Shown: positions 11,556-23,930 of the stretch, piece by piece
Numbering within the stretch: the stretch's first letter is position 1
How the letters are laid out: each line of letters begins with the position of its first letter
NCBI GenBank assembly: GCA_037976565.1
Contig: CP137666.1
Coordinates: 60,820,605 to 60,884,604 of the forward strand
DNA: 64,000 nt
Reading direction: 5' to 3'
Source: Mesocentrotus franciscanus
Taxonomy: Eukaryota > Echinodermata > Echinoidea > Camarodonta > Strongylocentrotidae
The notes under the pieces: model-generated
Seen by the model: only the letters and a program-made list of their open reading frames with translations
Database searches by the model: none
What the model was told of the DNA's origin: nothing
Translations under genes and position numbers: made by a program

Positions 11556-12099
11556 CCAGGAGGTCATTTTGAGGTAGCCAGGGCATAGCCTTCACATTCG
11601 ACGGTAGTCCCAGTCAGGTAGTTCTTTCAGCCAGACGCGGATCTGGCCAAAAAACAAAAAATGATAATGCCCCAAAAAAAAAAGTAAAACAAGTTTTGTT
11701 TTTTTTCCTCAAGGGTGTTGAAAAAAATAGTGCTCCTACCCCCGCTTATTCACCGGCTGGCTGATTAGCCGCTAAATATTTTCTCACGAATAGGGCACAC
11801 AAAAAATAGTGCTCCTTACCCCCCTCCCCATCCCTCATCCCCCCGCTTATTCGCCGGCTGGCTGATTCGCCGTTAAATATTTTCTCAAGATTTGGGCTCC
11901 CCCTTTGCCACCGGCTGGATCCGACCCTGCTTTTAGCTACCAGATGGCCTTCTGTGGCAACCTTCGGAAAGCCTCGGCAAACATCGTCACTATCTCGGGT
12001 CTGGTCGTTGTAATGGAAGCCAGGTAGGTAGCCTACCCATGGTGAAGTCAGACAATAAAAAACATTTTCTCCAGAACTGTGAACAAATTCCTCCAGCTC
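11556..12099 (-). pseudogene. UGT exon 2 pseudogene, split by a transposon
   Basis: Read on the minus strand, this matches the functional shared exon 2 at 21545-21317 almost base for base in two blocks. The 5' block (about 12099-11938) begins GAGCTGGAGGAATTTGTTCA, and the 3' block (11623-11556) ends with the WLPQNDLL-coding sequence and a donor-like G|GTAAAG. The blocks are separated by a 298-bp insertion (11632-11929). The 5' block also has base changes and indels around 12010-12060, so the frame is lost. It lies just downstream of exon-1 remnant H, suggesting a former duplicated cassette. No copies of exons 3 and 4 were found further downstream in the window. Confidence 0.85.
11632..11929. 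mobile_element. 298-bp hAT-like non-autonomous element
   Basis: The element starts CAGACGCGGATCTGGCC and ends GGCTGGATCCGACCCTG, which are inverted copies with few mismatches. It is flanked by CTTTCAGC (11624-11631) and CTTTTAGC (11930-11937), an 8-bp target-site duplication with one mismatch, as expected for the hAT superfamily. Its insertion site is inside the exon-2 pseudogene, and the intact paralogue at 21.4 kb shows the empty-site sequence. The interior is non-coding and holds two copies of a CGCTTATTC(A/G)CCGGCTGG unit. Confidence 0.8.
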
Positions 12100-12686
12100 C
12101 TGTCACAAAGAAAATAGAAAATAGACAAATTAAGCTCCGCCAAAGTGAAGTAATCATAAGGCGTATTGCTAGAGGCTGCAACCCCCTCAAAGGATTTAGG
12201 AACTCATTATTCGGTAACAATCACCTCATATAACAGTAGTGGAGCGGTCTATTCATTTATCGTATATTGTGATATATGACGAGGGGAGGTTTATGAGTGA
12301 AGGCTTCCTCACTGATCTGAATGAATAACAACTTTATAACGAAAATCTGATATTGATACAATCCATGCTGATTTTAATTTACAATTGGTAACAGGTCACC
12401 TCCATAATTAGCAGTACTGCTGGAAGTTAATGACACACCTGCGTTACAAGTTATACACTTATAAATTCAACTCTATCCGAAATTTTGGATAACTGCAAAA
12501 CATTATCATAATATACCATTCCCTGTGCAAACGTGCAAATGTAATAATTCAAGCAATATGGTTGCGGAAAACGTTTGTAGACGTTTGAGATAGTAGACCA
12601 CAGCTCACTTAAAATGCTAATTCCTCCCTCCTCCTGCCCCTAAAATATTACATGTATATTTCAACATGAAAAGACACTATTCTGAC

Positions 12687-13243
12687 CTCATTCAATGCTT
12701 CAACAGGCTGAATAGTTAAACCTCCAACTAGGATTACATTAGGTGACAAAGGAATCGGGAAATCCGACGCAAGATTAACATTGATTAGGAAAAAATCAAA
12801 CTATTTCATGACATATAGCGGATGAATGTTCGGGTTCAGCCCCAATCTTTCCCCATCTCTCTATACAGCGGGAATGTGGTAAGGTACCCGGTAAAAGAAA
12901 TAAACATTTACTGAATTACGTTCATCGCTCTTTCAGTAAAACCGCTGATGATTTCAGGTTGGTAGGCATAGTTCATTGGTGAGCCTGCCAATTGAAGAAA
13001 TGTTCCCCACGCAGTTGATAGTGATAACTCGATCATGGTACGATGTCGTGGCGACTTCACTGTTTCTTCCAAAACAGCTTTGCTCCTTGCTAGAACGTTC
13101 CCAATAATTGCCGCAGATAAGAAATGGCTCCCCTCCCCGTATATCACAGAAATTAGGATCTTAGACGGAGAAACTTAATCAGGCATAGATGTGAAGATCA
13201 TGAAAACACATAGGTAGTCAGTTCGTCTTGGAATGTGATCCAT
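12687..13243 (-). pseudogene. UGT variable first exon remnant (H)
   Basis: On the minus strand this resembles first exon G (23570-22683). The signal-peptide region (13243-13150) is degenerate. The catalytic-His motif YGEGSHFLSAA is intact, then about 110 codons are missing: GNVLARSK runs directly into AVLEETVKSPRHRTMI. After ALNVIQ-like sequence several in-frame stops appear, yet the end still reads GGLTIQPVEALNE followed by a donor GTCAGA at 12686. The internal deletion and stops mean it cannot give a normal UGT. Together with the exon-2 pseudogene downstream it is a dead cassette lying 3' of the working locus. Confidence 0.85.
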
Positions 13244-13829
13244 GCTTATCGTTCTTGTTTGTACGTCCAAATAATAGTTTGCTTGAATTTCTTATTTAAA
13301 ATGTACGGTGATAGTGTTGCAACCAATATTCACAACAATGTTTGGGAGATAAAGGCATTGTATTTGTGAGGTCAAAGTACATAGTTGCAATAGTATTCAG
13401 CGGCCATTGAAGAAAGCATTGATATGCTGCATAAGACTGTAAAGCAACCCATTGACAACCAACTTTTATTGAATGGGCCATTCTTTTTACTTATGTGCAA
13501 TAAAACGAAGTAGATACACGAAATAAAATGTTATATTGGAGTTCGCCCCTCTCCTCCTCTTAAGGATGAGGGCTGGCCTTCTTATTATTATAATTAATAA
13601 AAGATCAATTTATATACAGCATCTACTATTTAAATAAACTTTACTGTGATGGGAAAAAAATCAACTTACAGTGTTTTTTTACAGACACAAAATAATTTTA
13701 AAAAATTATTCAACAAGTTATGAAATCAAGTGCGTCTTCAACAAAACTTTGAAGATAGCATCAGATGAGGCTTTTCTTATGTCTAGTGGTAATTATTCTA
13801 AAGCTTTCGAATTATTATTATTAGTATAA

Positions 13830-13925
13830 TTCTTCTACTTTTTCTTTTTCTTCTTCTTCTTCTACTTCTTCTTCTCCTTATTATTATTTTTATTATTATT
13901 ATTATTATTATTTTGTATTATTATT
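13830..13925. repeat. CTT / ATT microsatellite
   Basis: A (TTC)n run passes into (ATT)n around 13880. Confidence 0.8.
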
Positions 13926-14044
13926 ATCAATTTCATTAATTGATTTGTTTTTATTTTTATCATCATCATCATAGTCCTCATCACTGTGAGCATTATTACT
14001 GTATCATCAGGTAATCATACTAATATCCAGGCCAGGTAACATTC

Positions 14045-14445
14045 CAACATCATCATCCTCATCGTTAATACTACCACCACCACCACCATCATCGTCATCA
14101 CCGCCCCATCATCGTCATTACCACTACCACCATCATTGTCATTACCACCACTATCTTTATCATCGTCATCATCCTTACCACCACCACCATCATCGTCACC
14201 ATTACCACCACCACCACCACCATCATCATTATCATCATTACCACCACCATCATCATCTTTGCCAACGCCATCATCGATCGTCACCAGTAACACCACCACC
14301 ACCATCATCATTACCACCACCACCATCATTACCACCACCATCCTCATCATTACCACCACCATCATCATCATTACCAACACCATCGTCATCATCATTACCA
14401 CCATCACCATCCCCATTATTACCACCACCATAATCATCACCATAA
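14045..14445. repeat. (ACC/ATC) trinucleotide repeat, ~400 bp
   Basis: Alternating CACCACCAC and ATCATC units. The long open frames on both strands (Ser-Pro or Met-Val rich) are products of the repeat and should not be annotated as genes. Confidence 0.9.
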
Positions 14446-15294
14446 TATTGAGGGCGCACCTGCATCATGGATGGGAGGGGGCACCGGTATTACTTGGTGG
14501 TTAAAATGCAAATTAACAAGATCATTTCATTACTTAGAGGAAGGATGTTGGGAGGTCGTAGTATCTTCCTTTCATATAATTTCTACTTTCATTTTCTCTC
14601 TTTTAATTTGTAATGATGGGGGCACGTGCCTCATGTCCCCTGCAGCTACGCCAATGTATATTACCACTAACATCATACAAGGTAAACAAATAACAAGTGA
14701 AACGCTCTCGGCGGTCTCGCCTGCATTACGCAATTCAGCATTACGCAATTCGATATGATGAAAAATTGAGGTTGGGACATTATTTTTATAGGCAGGGTGG
14801 CCCATTTGCAGACCCCGAAAATGAAATCCTCTGAATATAATAAGCATTTTGAAGTGAATATTGATTATGAATCATCAGAATAATTATTTACTGTATCATA
14901 AGAATACAATATAATGAGATTTAGTGTATGGGTAAGACTATAAATGTTTCAATGCTTGTCAGTAATTTACAAATAAAGTTATCTAATAAACTTTTTAAGA
15001 AAAGAGGATTTTTCAGCATTTTGTGTAAAAACAATTGGAAGGTAAAGCCCATCTACATCACATCACGTCTCATTAGCATAATGAGAACATTATTATGAGA
15101 TATACTCCAATATATATTATCGAAACATCAATATTGTCACCTAGCTGTAACTGATCATGTACATACTAGGCCTGGGATCGAATACTAAAATTACTATTAG
15201 AATATTCATGGGAAAGTACTGAATGATTCAAATATTTACTTTCATGAAATATGAACAAATAACAACAATTTATTTATTAATTCTCATATTAAAT

Positions 15295-16020
15295 TTTGAG
15301 AACATAATCCAAGTCTACTGACCTAAAATGACCTTTGACCTTGACTTTGTGACCTGGAATTTGTGTCACATGATTTGTGATACTTGATAGCCCTTGGGTA
15401 CAAGTTTCATGGAATTTGAACAAACACTTTTGAAATTATGCTAAAATTTCAAAATCTTGATGTTGATGCCACAACAAAGTCTAAGTTTCCAGACCTGAAA
15501 TGACATTTGACCTTTACTTTGTCACCTAAAAGACTAATAACATGATTGGTGATACTTGATAACCCTTATGTTCAAGTTTCATGGAATAGGAATGTATACT
15601 TTCAAAATTATGATAACAATTAAAAAATCTTAGCCTGATGCCACAACATAGTTAAGTTTGTTGACCTGAAATGACCTTTGACCTTGACCTAGTGGGCTGA
15701 AATTCTACTCACATGATTGGGGATACTTGATAACCCTTTAGTCTAAGTTTCATTGAATAAGAACTTATACTTTCAAAATTATATTACAAATTCAAAAACT
15801 TAACCTCAGGTTAAGTTTTTGATGATGATGCCACAACATAGTCTAAGTTTGTTGACCTGAAATGACCTTTGACCTTGACTTTGTGACCTGAAATTTTCCT
15901 CACATGATTGGGGATACTTGATAACCCTTTAGTCCAAGTTTCATTTAATAGGACCTTATACTTTCAAAATTATATTAACAATTCAAAAACTTAACCTTAG
16001 GTTAAGTTTTGATGTTGACG
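15295..16020. repeat. Four tandem ~180-bp units with DR1-like motifs
   Basis: Four units begin at about 15305, 15478, 15648 and 15838, each with AAGT(T/C)T-GACCTGAAATGACC, CACATGATT(G/T)G(T/G)G, ATACTTGATAACCC and CAAGTTTCAT. A GCC/GTC-rich segment follows at 16020-16045 and then a GGCGAGACAAAAA end. Three units hold a perfect TGACCTTTGACCT (15329-15341, 15672-15684, 15863-15875), and one holds TGACATTTGACCT (15501-15513). Read on the minus strand this is AGGTCAAAGGTCA, the DR1 consensus of nuclear receptors such as HNF4 and RXR heterodimers. Whether it is bound is unknown. Confidence 0.8.
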
Positions 16021-16049
16021 CCGCCGCCGTCGCCGTCGCCGCCACCGGA

Positions 16050-17340
16050 AAAGCGGCGCCTATGTCTCGCTTTTTGCTACGCAGGCGAGACAAAAATCAG
16101 CCATAACTCTATCTGTAAATATAGTTCTTTGTGTTGCACTTCGAAATCATTGTGACATTGAAACACCATGCCTCTCTTTATCTTGAAAAGACGTAATAAA
16201 CAGAATGGCTTCAATATAGTTCATACAATACCGTAAAATCATGTAACTTTAATAATGATTTTATATCGAGAATCGAGAGAATGTTCTGTCAATCACATAC
16301 ATGTATATATATAAAGAATCTTTTAAAAAATATGCATGTTTAATCAGGCAACATTATAAAATGCACATTTCTCATGCCCTCAGCTCATCCGGCCAAATCG
16401 CCAGAAAGCTCAAAAGGTGTAAGTAATTCGATATGGAAAACATTTGCGATACCCTTTTATGTATTATCATTCTAAATGATCTATGTTGAGTTAGTATATT
16501 GCGTATTTGTATGTTTTTAGTATACTTTAAATATCCTAAAATTAGTATAATGATATTGTGCTTCAAAATTGTTGGTATGTTGAGTGAAACTGTTGGAAAC
16601 TGGATAGGCTTAATTATAACAAGTTCACACACACCAGTGTGAATATCATAATTAGTACATAATCTATATTTCTTAAATATAACTTAGCTGAATCGAAGAA
16701 ATAGGTTAATACACATGAAGCGGCTTAATGTTCTATTCCAAAAGCCTATACATGAAACAAATTAAGGTAGGAATAAAATTTCGTCTAAGAAGTCATTCAA
16801 TTTCATTTTACATAGAATTACATTTTTGAACTAAAAATCTCATATCTGTCAAATATCACTTTAAGTATAAAATGTGAGGAAAAAAATTGTGGTTCGATGA
16901 CCAACAAGAATATTTATTAGGACGAGGGTCATATATGTGCCGACTAAAGTCTGTTTCGACGCCCCCCCCCTTTTTTTAAAGTTCCATCACCTTTTATAAT
17001 TTAAGAAATGTTTATACATCTATATAATACTAAAACATGAAGTGTCGAATTAATATCGCATGTACGTAGCTTGTCTTTCAGCCATATATCTCTATTGATG
17101 GACATGATGTACATGTAGTCCATTTGGATAACGGAACAAAATGGTGACGGAACATGTACAAGGGTCGAATATAAGGGTTGGGCCACATCTCGCCCAACTT
17201 GTGTATTGCAAAAGGATGATAAAAATGAAACATAAAGTTTAACTTATTTCCATTAATTTTGTTCTTGGAAGTTGGAAGACTGTTAGTTAATGTTAAAGAA
17301 AATCAAATTAGTTATATTTTTTTTATCAAACGTGCCACTG
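16050..17340 (-). other. 3' flank / possible 3' UTR of the shared UGT exon 4
   Basis: No coding sequence recognised. On the minus strand this lies directly after the shared UGT stop codon. A possible AATAAA poly(A) signal on the minus strand is at about 16911-16916, some 430 bases after the stop. It is a weak prediction because the region is AT-rich. Confidence 0.3.
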
Positions 17341-17632
17341 TTATTCAGTTTTTGATTTTCGGCTGCTTCCACGCCCGATCATACGACAACACCGAGAAAA
17401 ACAAAACTTGAGAGTATAATAGACTACTGCTAAAAATACTACAATTACTGCAGTGAGGAATGCATAGACATCTAAAAGATGATATTGAATAAAAGTGAGG
17501 TCATTGGCTGGAGATCGCATATAAGCCCCACCAAATTTGATGACGTGCTCTATCCAGAAGGCAGCTCGGTCAGGTGCGCTCATTGGTTGGTCCTTGTAAA
17601 TGGCGGACACTCGGTCTGCTACCTCCTTATAA
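17341..17632 (-). CDS. UGT shared exon 4 (membrane anchor and ER tail)
   Basis: The acceptor CAG precedes a phase-2 exon of 292 bases (including the stop) that encodes the end of the UDP-glucuronosyltransferase C-terminal domain. YKEVADRVSAIYKDQPMSA is followed by AAFWIEHVIKFGGAYMRSP, the family-typical stretch before the membrane. Next comes LTFIQYHLLDVYAF and a hydrophobic segment of about 22 residues, the single type I transmembrane helix. The short cytosolic tail is basic and ends KSKTE, which fits the KxKxx dilysine ER-retrieval motif. It corresponds to the last exon of vertebrate UGT genes. It is predicted to be common to all products of the cluster. Confidence 0.9.
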
Positions 17633-17832
17633 CTGTTAAAAACAAAAGGAAAGCAGAAAATACAGAAATTCAAAAATAATTATCTGCGAGATTTGGAAAG
17701 ATTACAGACGTTAAAACCACGGTTTCTAAACACTACACACACACACAAATGCTCAATGTACATTCATAAATAGCAGAAAAGTGAATGTGACGACGGAAAT
17801 CTAGGAATGCCAACAAACCAAACATCCGTTAA

Positions 17833-18342
17833 AGGTACTATGTCCCATTTGCAGCCAACATCAAATTATGTGGAACTTTGCAAGAATTATGAACAGGTCA
17901 CGTATGTCCTCTCTGTGAAATTTAAATGTTAGTAGTGTCCTAATATTCAAATTATGCAAGGAAACCCGTTTTACTTTCTAGACTTCACTGTCAGACTTTA
18001 TTGAGTGAGTGAGTGACTTTTTTTCTTTGGTAAAAACATACATACATGAGCATCCGCTATATCAATAACTCAATTCTTGTAATGGCCAAAATTAAACTGA
18101 TTGAATCTTTGCGCATCACAAAACGTACGACCATTAGGTAAAAGGGTCTGAAAATCAGACTATTACTTTAGTGATTGAAATCACTAAAGTCGATTCGAAA
18201 ACTAATGGTCGTTATTTTCCAACTTAAAGACATTTTCAAGTCCTTTCGTTTTGAGGGAAGTTCTAAATTAGCATTATCTTTCAAATGCCGTCGGAATTTA
18301 ATCTTTTCATTTTTTTTGGCCTGCAAATGGGACATAGTACCT
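17833..18342. mobile_element. 510-bp MITE in intron 3 of the UGT locus
   Basis: The element starts AGGTACTATGTCCCATTTGC and ends with the reverse complement (GCAAATGGGACATAGTACCT), flanked on both sides by TAA (17830-17832 and 18343-18345). Perfect terminal inverted repeats of at least 20 bp and a 3-bp TAA duplication are typical of PIF/Harbinger-type MITEs. The interior is non-coding and contains a palindrome CTTTAGTGATT-GA-AATCACTAAAG at about 18168-18191. Confidence 0.8.
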
Positions 18343-18386
18343 TAAAGGTGAGGAACATTCCCCCTCTCATTTTGCTACGCTAATAG

Positions 18387-19504
<1,118 letters not shown>

Positions 19505-19762
19505 GCTAATAGTATGCAGAAACACCGTTCATCGGCTCGGCATGGTTATTAATTTGATAGCATTACATGATTTCGGACGAAATTGTACCAAATGATATTT
19601 ATGCAAGGAAATTCTGGATTGTGATGATAAACGACTGCTTCAAAAACATATTGCAGTGATATTATATTTTTTCTTATCTTTATAAATACACTCATTCATT
19701 TTTATAAGAAATATGAAACGTTAACGCCTTAATGATGCTTTTTCCTTCATTCATTAGCTGAC

Positions 19763-19982
19763 CTTGGATTGTTGATGACCTCTGTAAGAGTGTCATAAAT
19801 GATCTCTGCGTGGAGCTCGAGTTTTTCAATCTTTTTTCCCAGTCCCCGTGCCTCGATCCTGGCTGCGACGTCGTACTGGTCTCCTTGAAGAGGGATGACA
19901 ACGATAGGCACCCCGTGGTAGCACGCCTCCTGGAAACCGTTGTTGCCTCCCTGGTACATGAAGGCTCGAGTCTTGGGATGAC
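19763..19982 (-). CDS. UGT shared exon 3 (UDP-sugar binding signature)
   Basis: A 220-base exon (phase 1 in, phase 2 out) with acceptor TTTTCAG and donor GTCAGC. It encodes HPKTRAFMYQGGNNGF, then QEACYHGVPIVVIPLQGDQ and YDVAARIEARGLGKKI. This is the UGT signature that binds the UDP moiety and, through the GDQ end, the sugar. The His usual at the start of the signature (THGG in many animal UGTs) is Gln here (YQGG), a substitution allowed in the family pattern and also present in gene A. The vertebrate exon carrying this signature is also 220 bases. It should be common to all cluster products. Confidence 0.92.
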
Positions 19983-19999
19983 CTGAAAAGGAAGGCGAA

Positions 20000-21316
20000 G
20001 GAATTCAAGGAAGGCGAATGAAGAGATGAATAAGAGATAAGCGTACCAATGAACTAGCCTGGCCTGTTATGATGAATTTGTTATGTTGTTCTTTCCCAAC
20101 TGCTTCTTGCATGAATTTAATAAGTATTGAATTCAAGAAGTTCATTGACAATGCATATTTCATATTTCAAAGAGTTTAGTATTTGCATACACCTACAGTT
20201 AACGACCAAATTATTCATACCACTTATAAATTTGATGGTTTTTTTTCTTTCTTTTCGTAACTCAAGGATGAAAGGTGGCCTGGTTGAATTAGCACCTTTG
20301 TTAAATATTCTGAGACATAAGCTTTAATAGTTCACATTCCCAAGAAACACAAAACGGGGCAAATCAAATTTTCACATACTTTAACAAAGTACAAAATTTG
20401 GTAACTAAATCTCACGCAATTGTGCAGTGACATTGAATTTAAACTGTAACAAATCGAAGGCCTTTTCTATCTACACTGTTGGTCATAAAGGTGGAATAAT
20501 TTTTTTTACCCCAATTTATGGAATGATTTTGACAATGATATATTCCTAATAGATCTAGATAATAGTATCCATTCTCAGATGTTATTGAATAATAATTTGC
20601 GAGTGTTTGTTTTGCGTGACTGATTAAGCATGTGTATGCTACTATGCTTATCAACTAGGGGACCTACGTCCTTAAGTCATAACTGACAGTAATGAGATTA
20701 ATGCCTCACAAAAGGGCACTAATATAACACATCGACACGTTTTTTATCATGGGGCCTCATAGTTACGAGGCCATTGCTTTGCCACTGAATCATGACTGTA
20801 CGCAGCGGGGTCTAGGGCAGGGGGCAGCCCCCACAAATACAGCAACAAAAAAAGAAAATGCTATAAATTATAGCAAAAGGAAAAATTCCTCTTCACGGCC
20901 AAGCATTATGGTTCCAGGCATGGCCATACTTTCTTCTTTTTTTTTTAATTCCAAAATTGTATCGTTTTTTTGCCCAGAGGAATCCTTTATCTAGAGTTTT
21001 ACAGTCGACATGCAGCAGCTTTAGCAACACATTACTTTCAGGCACGTTTGCGAGAAAAAAAAAGATACTTTGTGACGGGTTGGGTTTTAGTAATAAAATA
21101 ATTTATAGGTATTTACTCATTTGTTGGAACATATTCTGATTTACCATCGGAACTGTTTTACTAAAGAAAATGTATTGGCATTTTCAGCCATTATCGAGTC
21201 ACAGATTGTTTAATTTGTGATTGAAGACTTTTGAAGAAAGGCACATCTCCAAATTACCAGAAGACCCCCCCTAAAAAAAGGGCATCTTATCGATAAAACG
21301 AGAGAGTATTTCGTAC
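20000..21316 (-). other. Intron 2 of the shared UGT exons
   Basis: The interval between shared exons 2 and 3 has no coding similarity. Several short tracts resemble dispersed repeats (for example around 20750-20860), but no element could be delimited. Confidence 0.5.
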
Positions 21317-21545
21317 CTAGGAGGTCATTTTGAGGTAGCCAGGGCATAGCCTTCACATTCGACGGTAGTTCCCAGTCAGGTAGTTCCTTCAGCTGCCAGA
21401 TGACCTTCTGTGGCAACCTTCGGAAAGCCTCGGCAAACATCGTCACTATCTCGGGTCTGATCGTTGTAATAGAAGCCAGGTAGGTACCAAGGGTGAAGAC
21501 AATGACACCATGTTCTCCAGAACTCTGAACAAATTCCTCCAGCTC
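21317..21545 (-). CDS. UGT shared exon 2 (start of the sugar-donor domain)
   Basis: A 229-base exon, phase 0 in and phase 1 out. Acceptor TTATTGACAG precedes GAGCTGGAGGAATTTGTTCA, giving ELEEFVQSSGEHGVIVFTLG. Then follow RPEIVTMFAEAFRRLPQKVI, WQLKELPDWELPSN and the conserved WLPQNDLLG, whose Gly codon is split by the donor G|GTACGA. This matches the UGT segment after the variable N-terminal domain (SGEHG, PQKVIW, WLPQNDLLG). In the vertebrate UGT1A locus the same protein segment is encoded by two exons. Its phase 0 start makes it compatible with first exons B, C, D, E and G. Confidence 0.92.
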
Positions 21546-21681
21546 CTGTCAATAAGAATGGGACACAATAACATACACTTTTGTCAATTCTTATAGTCTT
21601 AGAATTCCGTCCTGCCCAATCTGACGCTATAGACAGAGTATCTCTTTAAGAGGGTGAAAGCCAGCTTCTGATTAGTATAGG

Positions 21682-21752
21682 GTTGTAATGGAAGCCAGGC
21701 AGGTACCCAGAGTAAAGACAATTACACCATGTTTCTCCAGAATTCTGAACAA
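21682..21752 (-). pseudogene. UGT exon 2 relic in intron 1
   Basis: On the minus strand the bases resemble the start of exon 2 (TTGTTCAGAATTCTGGAGAA, then the GTAATTGTCTTTACTCTGGG segment) but with one extra A after GGAGAA, which breaks the frame. Only about 70 bases remain. It lies 137 bases upstream of the functional exon 2 and looks like a leftover of a tandem duplication of that exon. Confidence 0.75.
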
Positions 21753-22682
21753 CTGAAAATATTGAAGGACTTCTTCTCACAGAAAAAGGGAAATGATTCA
21801 TGCTAAGTAAAACGTAGATTTTCTATAGACTTTATTACAAACAACATAAAATGTTTGATAGCCATTAAGTTTGATAGCCATTCCGTTGCTCTGGCAAACG
21901 CACTTAAATATCAAAAATTTCCCTCGAGATGGTCGTAATTCTGTCTCATCACATTAGAAAAATGTTGCGATTGCAACAAAACAGTATCTGTTATTATTCC
22001 ATTGGTGGTGTGGTTCTTTAATGTGAAATCAATAATAGCATGGAGCATTTTCTAGTTTTTGTCACGTAATGAAATCTTACAAAGTGATGTTCGGTCGCAG
22101 TTTTCGGACCCAATAAAGCTAGATTGTAGCAATCAGATTGATTTGGGACTTCCCTTGAAGAATGAAAGGTTGGATAATCCATAAAAAAAAGCACTAAGCA
22201 GTAACATTCCCTATTGCAAATTGGCGTCAGGAAGACAAGTGAAACCCATTTGTTGGGCTTCATCTCTTTAGAATATATTTTATTAACACTGGATCACACG
22301 ATTTGAGGCGTCTTTCTCTTTTTAAATCTTCATTCAAGGATCTTGCTGTGAAGCAACATGAACAATTTCCACACTAATTTCCAAGTTCTTTTTTTTTAAT
22401 TTTTAATCCAGATTAAAGTCGCCTTGAACAAATCGCATAAATATTTCGGCAGTTACTCGTCACACTACTTTTCTAAATATAGAACAAAAAATAATGGAAT
22501 AGGAGCAGTCATCATGGTCATCCGCGTTAATGACAACCCAACATTGATAGACTCTCTATACCCTCTCTACATCTTAGTTGACTCAATAACAAATAGAGCC
22601 TTTTGAAACACAACAATTATGAATCAATTCTCCTTTTGTGACACAAACACCAAACGGTTGACATGACTAGGTTCCACATTAC

Positions 22683-23570
22683 CTTATTCAATGTTTGAAG
22701 AGGTTTTACAGTCAAACCACCGACAGGAATTATGCTCGGCGACAGAGGAGTCACAAAATCAGAGGCAAAGTTAATGTTTAGGAGGTGAAGATCAAAATCT
22801 TGCATATCAAAGATTGGATGAATATCAGGGCTCAGCCCAAGCCTTTTCCCCATCGCTCTGTAATATGGTGGCGTTAAGTGCTCACCGACGATAGAGATTA
22901 GAGTGGTCTGAATGACGTTGAGTATCCTTTGGCTGAATGTCATTCGGTTGGTGAAGCCGGTTGTGATTTCAGGGAAGTAAGCATAATTCACAGGAGAACC
23001 TCCAAGTTTAAGGTATCCACTCCACGGGTTTGTCGCGGACAGACTGATCATTGTACGGCGCCGTTGTGATTTCATATTTTCTTCGAGAACGGCTTGGATG
23101 TAGCGAGCACAGGGCCATGTAATGTCCACAATGATGGCATCATTCTTCTCAAGTCGTACCATTAGCTCCTTGTCTGTGACAACTGCTTCACAGTCATCCA
23201 CAGTCCTCTGTGACATGTTTTTCATAAGACTGAAGAACTCAATATTGTCGTCTCTAAACACCAGGGTGCTAGCGAATTCGAAGGCTTCACGGACTTCTTC
23301 CGGAGGTATGGGGTGTTTGAAGACTTCAAAAGAAAGATTGGCATACCTGGGATCTTCGAGACGATGTTCGTAGGCATTGCTGATCAGCATTGTTACGTCA
23401 TGGCCCTTTCGAGCAAGACCTTCGCCCACAGACGCCCCTACTAAGAAATGGCTTCCCTCACCGTATAGCGCAGAAATTAAGATTTTAGAAGAGAAAACAT
23501 CTCTAGGCATATTCACGAAAATCAGCAATATACAGCTGCAGTGAATAATGTTGCTTGAAAGATGTGCCAT
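22683..23570 (-). CDS. UGT variable first exon G
   Basis: A 296-codon first exon, the closest to the shared exons (about 1.1 kb from exon 2). It starts MAHLSSNIIHCSCILLIFVN, a probable signal peptide. The acceptor-binding domain then carries the catalytic-His motif YGEGSHFLVGA (His41) and the partner Asp in DAIIVDITWPC. It ends PVGGLTVKPLQTLNK with donor GTAATG in phase 0. Joined to exons 2-4 it gives a 542-residue type I ER membrane enzyme that would transfer a sugar (typically glucuronic acid) from UDP to small lipophilic acceptors. The first exon is what differs between family members and sets acceptor choice. It is divergent from B-D and closest to E and remnant H. Confidence 0.92.
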
Positions 23571-23874
23571 GCTGAACGAAAATACTCTCTGTACGTGCCA
23601 AATATAGGCTAAAATATATCATAGAAACCACTATGAAATATACTTGGAAATAAACGACATGCGATCTCTCGTTGAACACAAAATGCGTATCCTGCGATCA
23701 CTTCCACACACTATTCTCGCATTTGCAGTCACTAAACTACACACTCAATCACTCAAGTTCAACCTAAAATCATATATATGAGCTATACCTTTCTGTGTTT
23801 GCTCTAGGTCAGGTGACAAGACGGACTTTGCTATGAACAAGGACGCACGTCATATATATCAATAATAATCCGTT

Positions 23875-23930
23875 TTCTAATAAGGAAGTTGGATTATTAA
23901 TTGAAGGAAGTTGGATTATTAATTGGTAGA
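23875..23930. repeat. Tandem duplication of a 25-bp unit
   Basis: GGAAGTTGGATTATTAATTG occurs twice in a row upstream of first exon G. Confidence 0.7.

Noticed and set aside
14015..14504. Long open frames on both strands rich in Met/Val or Ser/Pro
   Set aside because: They lie entirely in an (ACC/ATC) trinucleotide repeat that keeps several frames open at once; no domain or splice signals.
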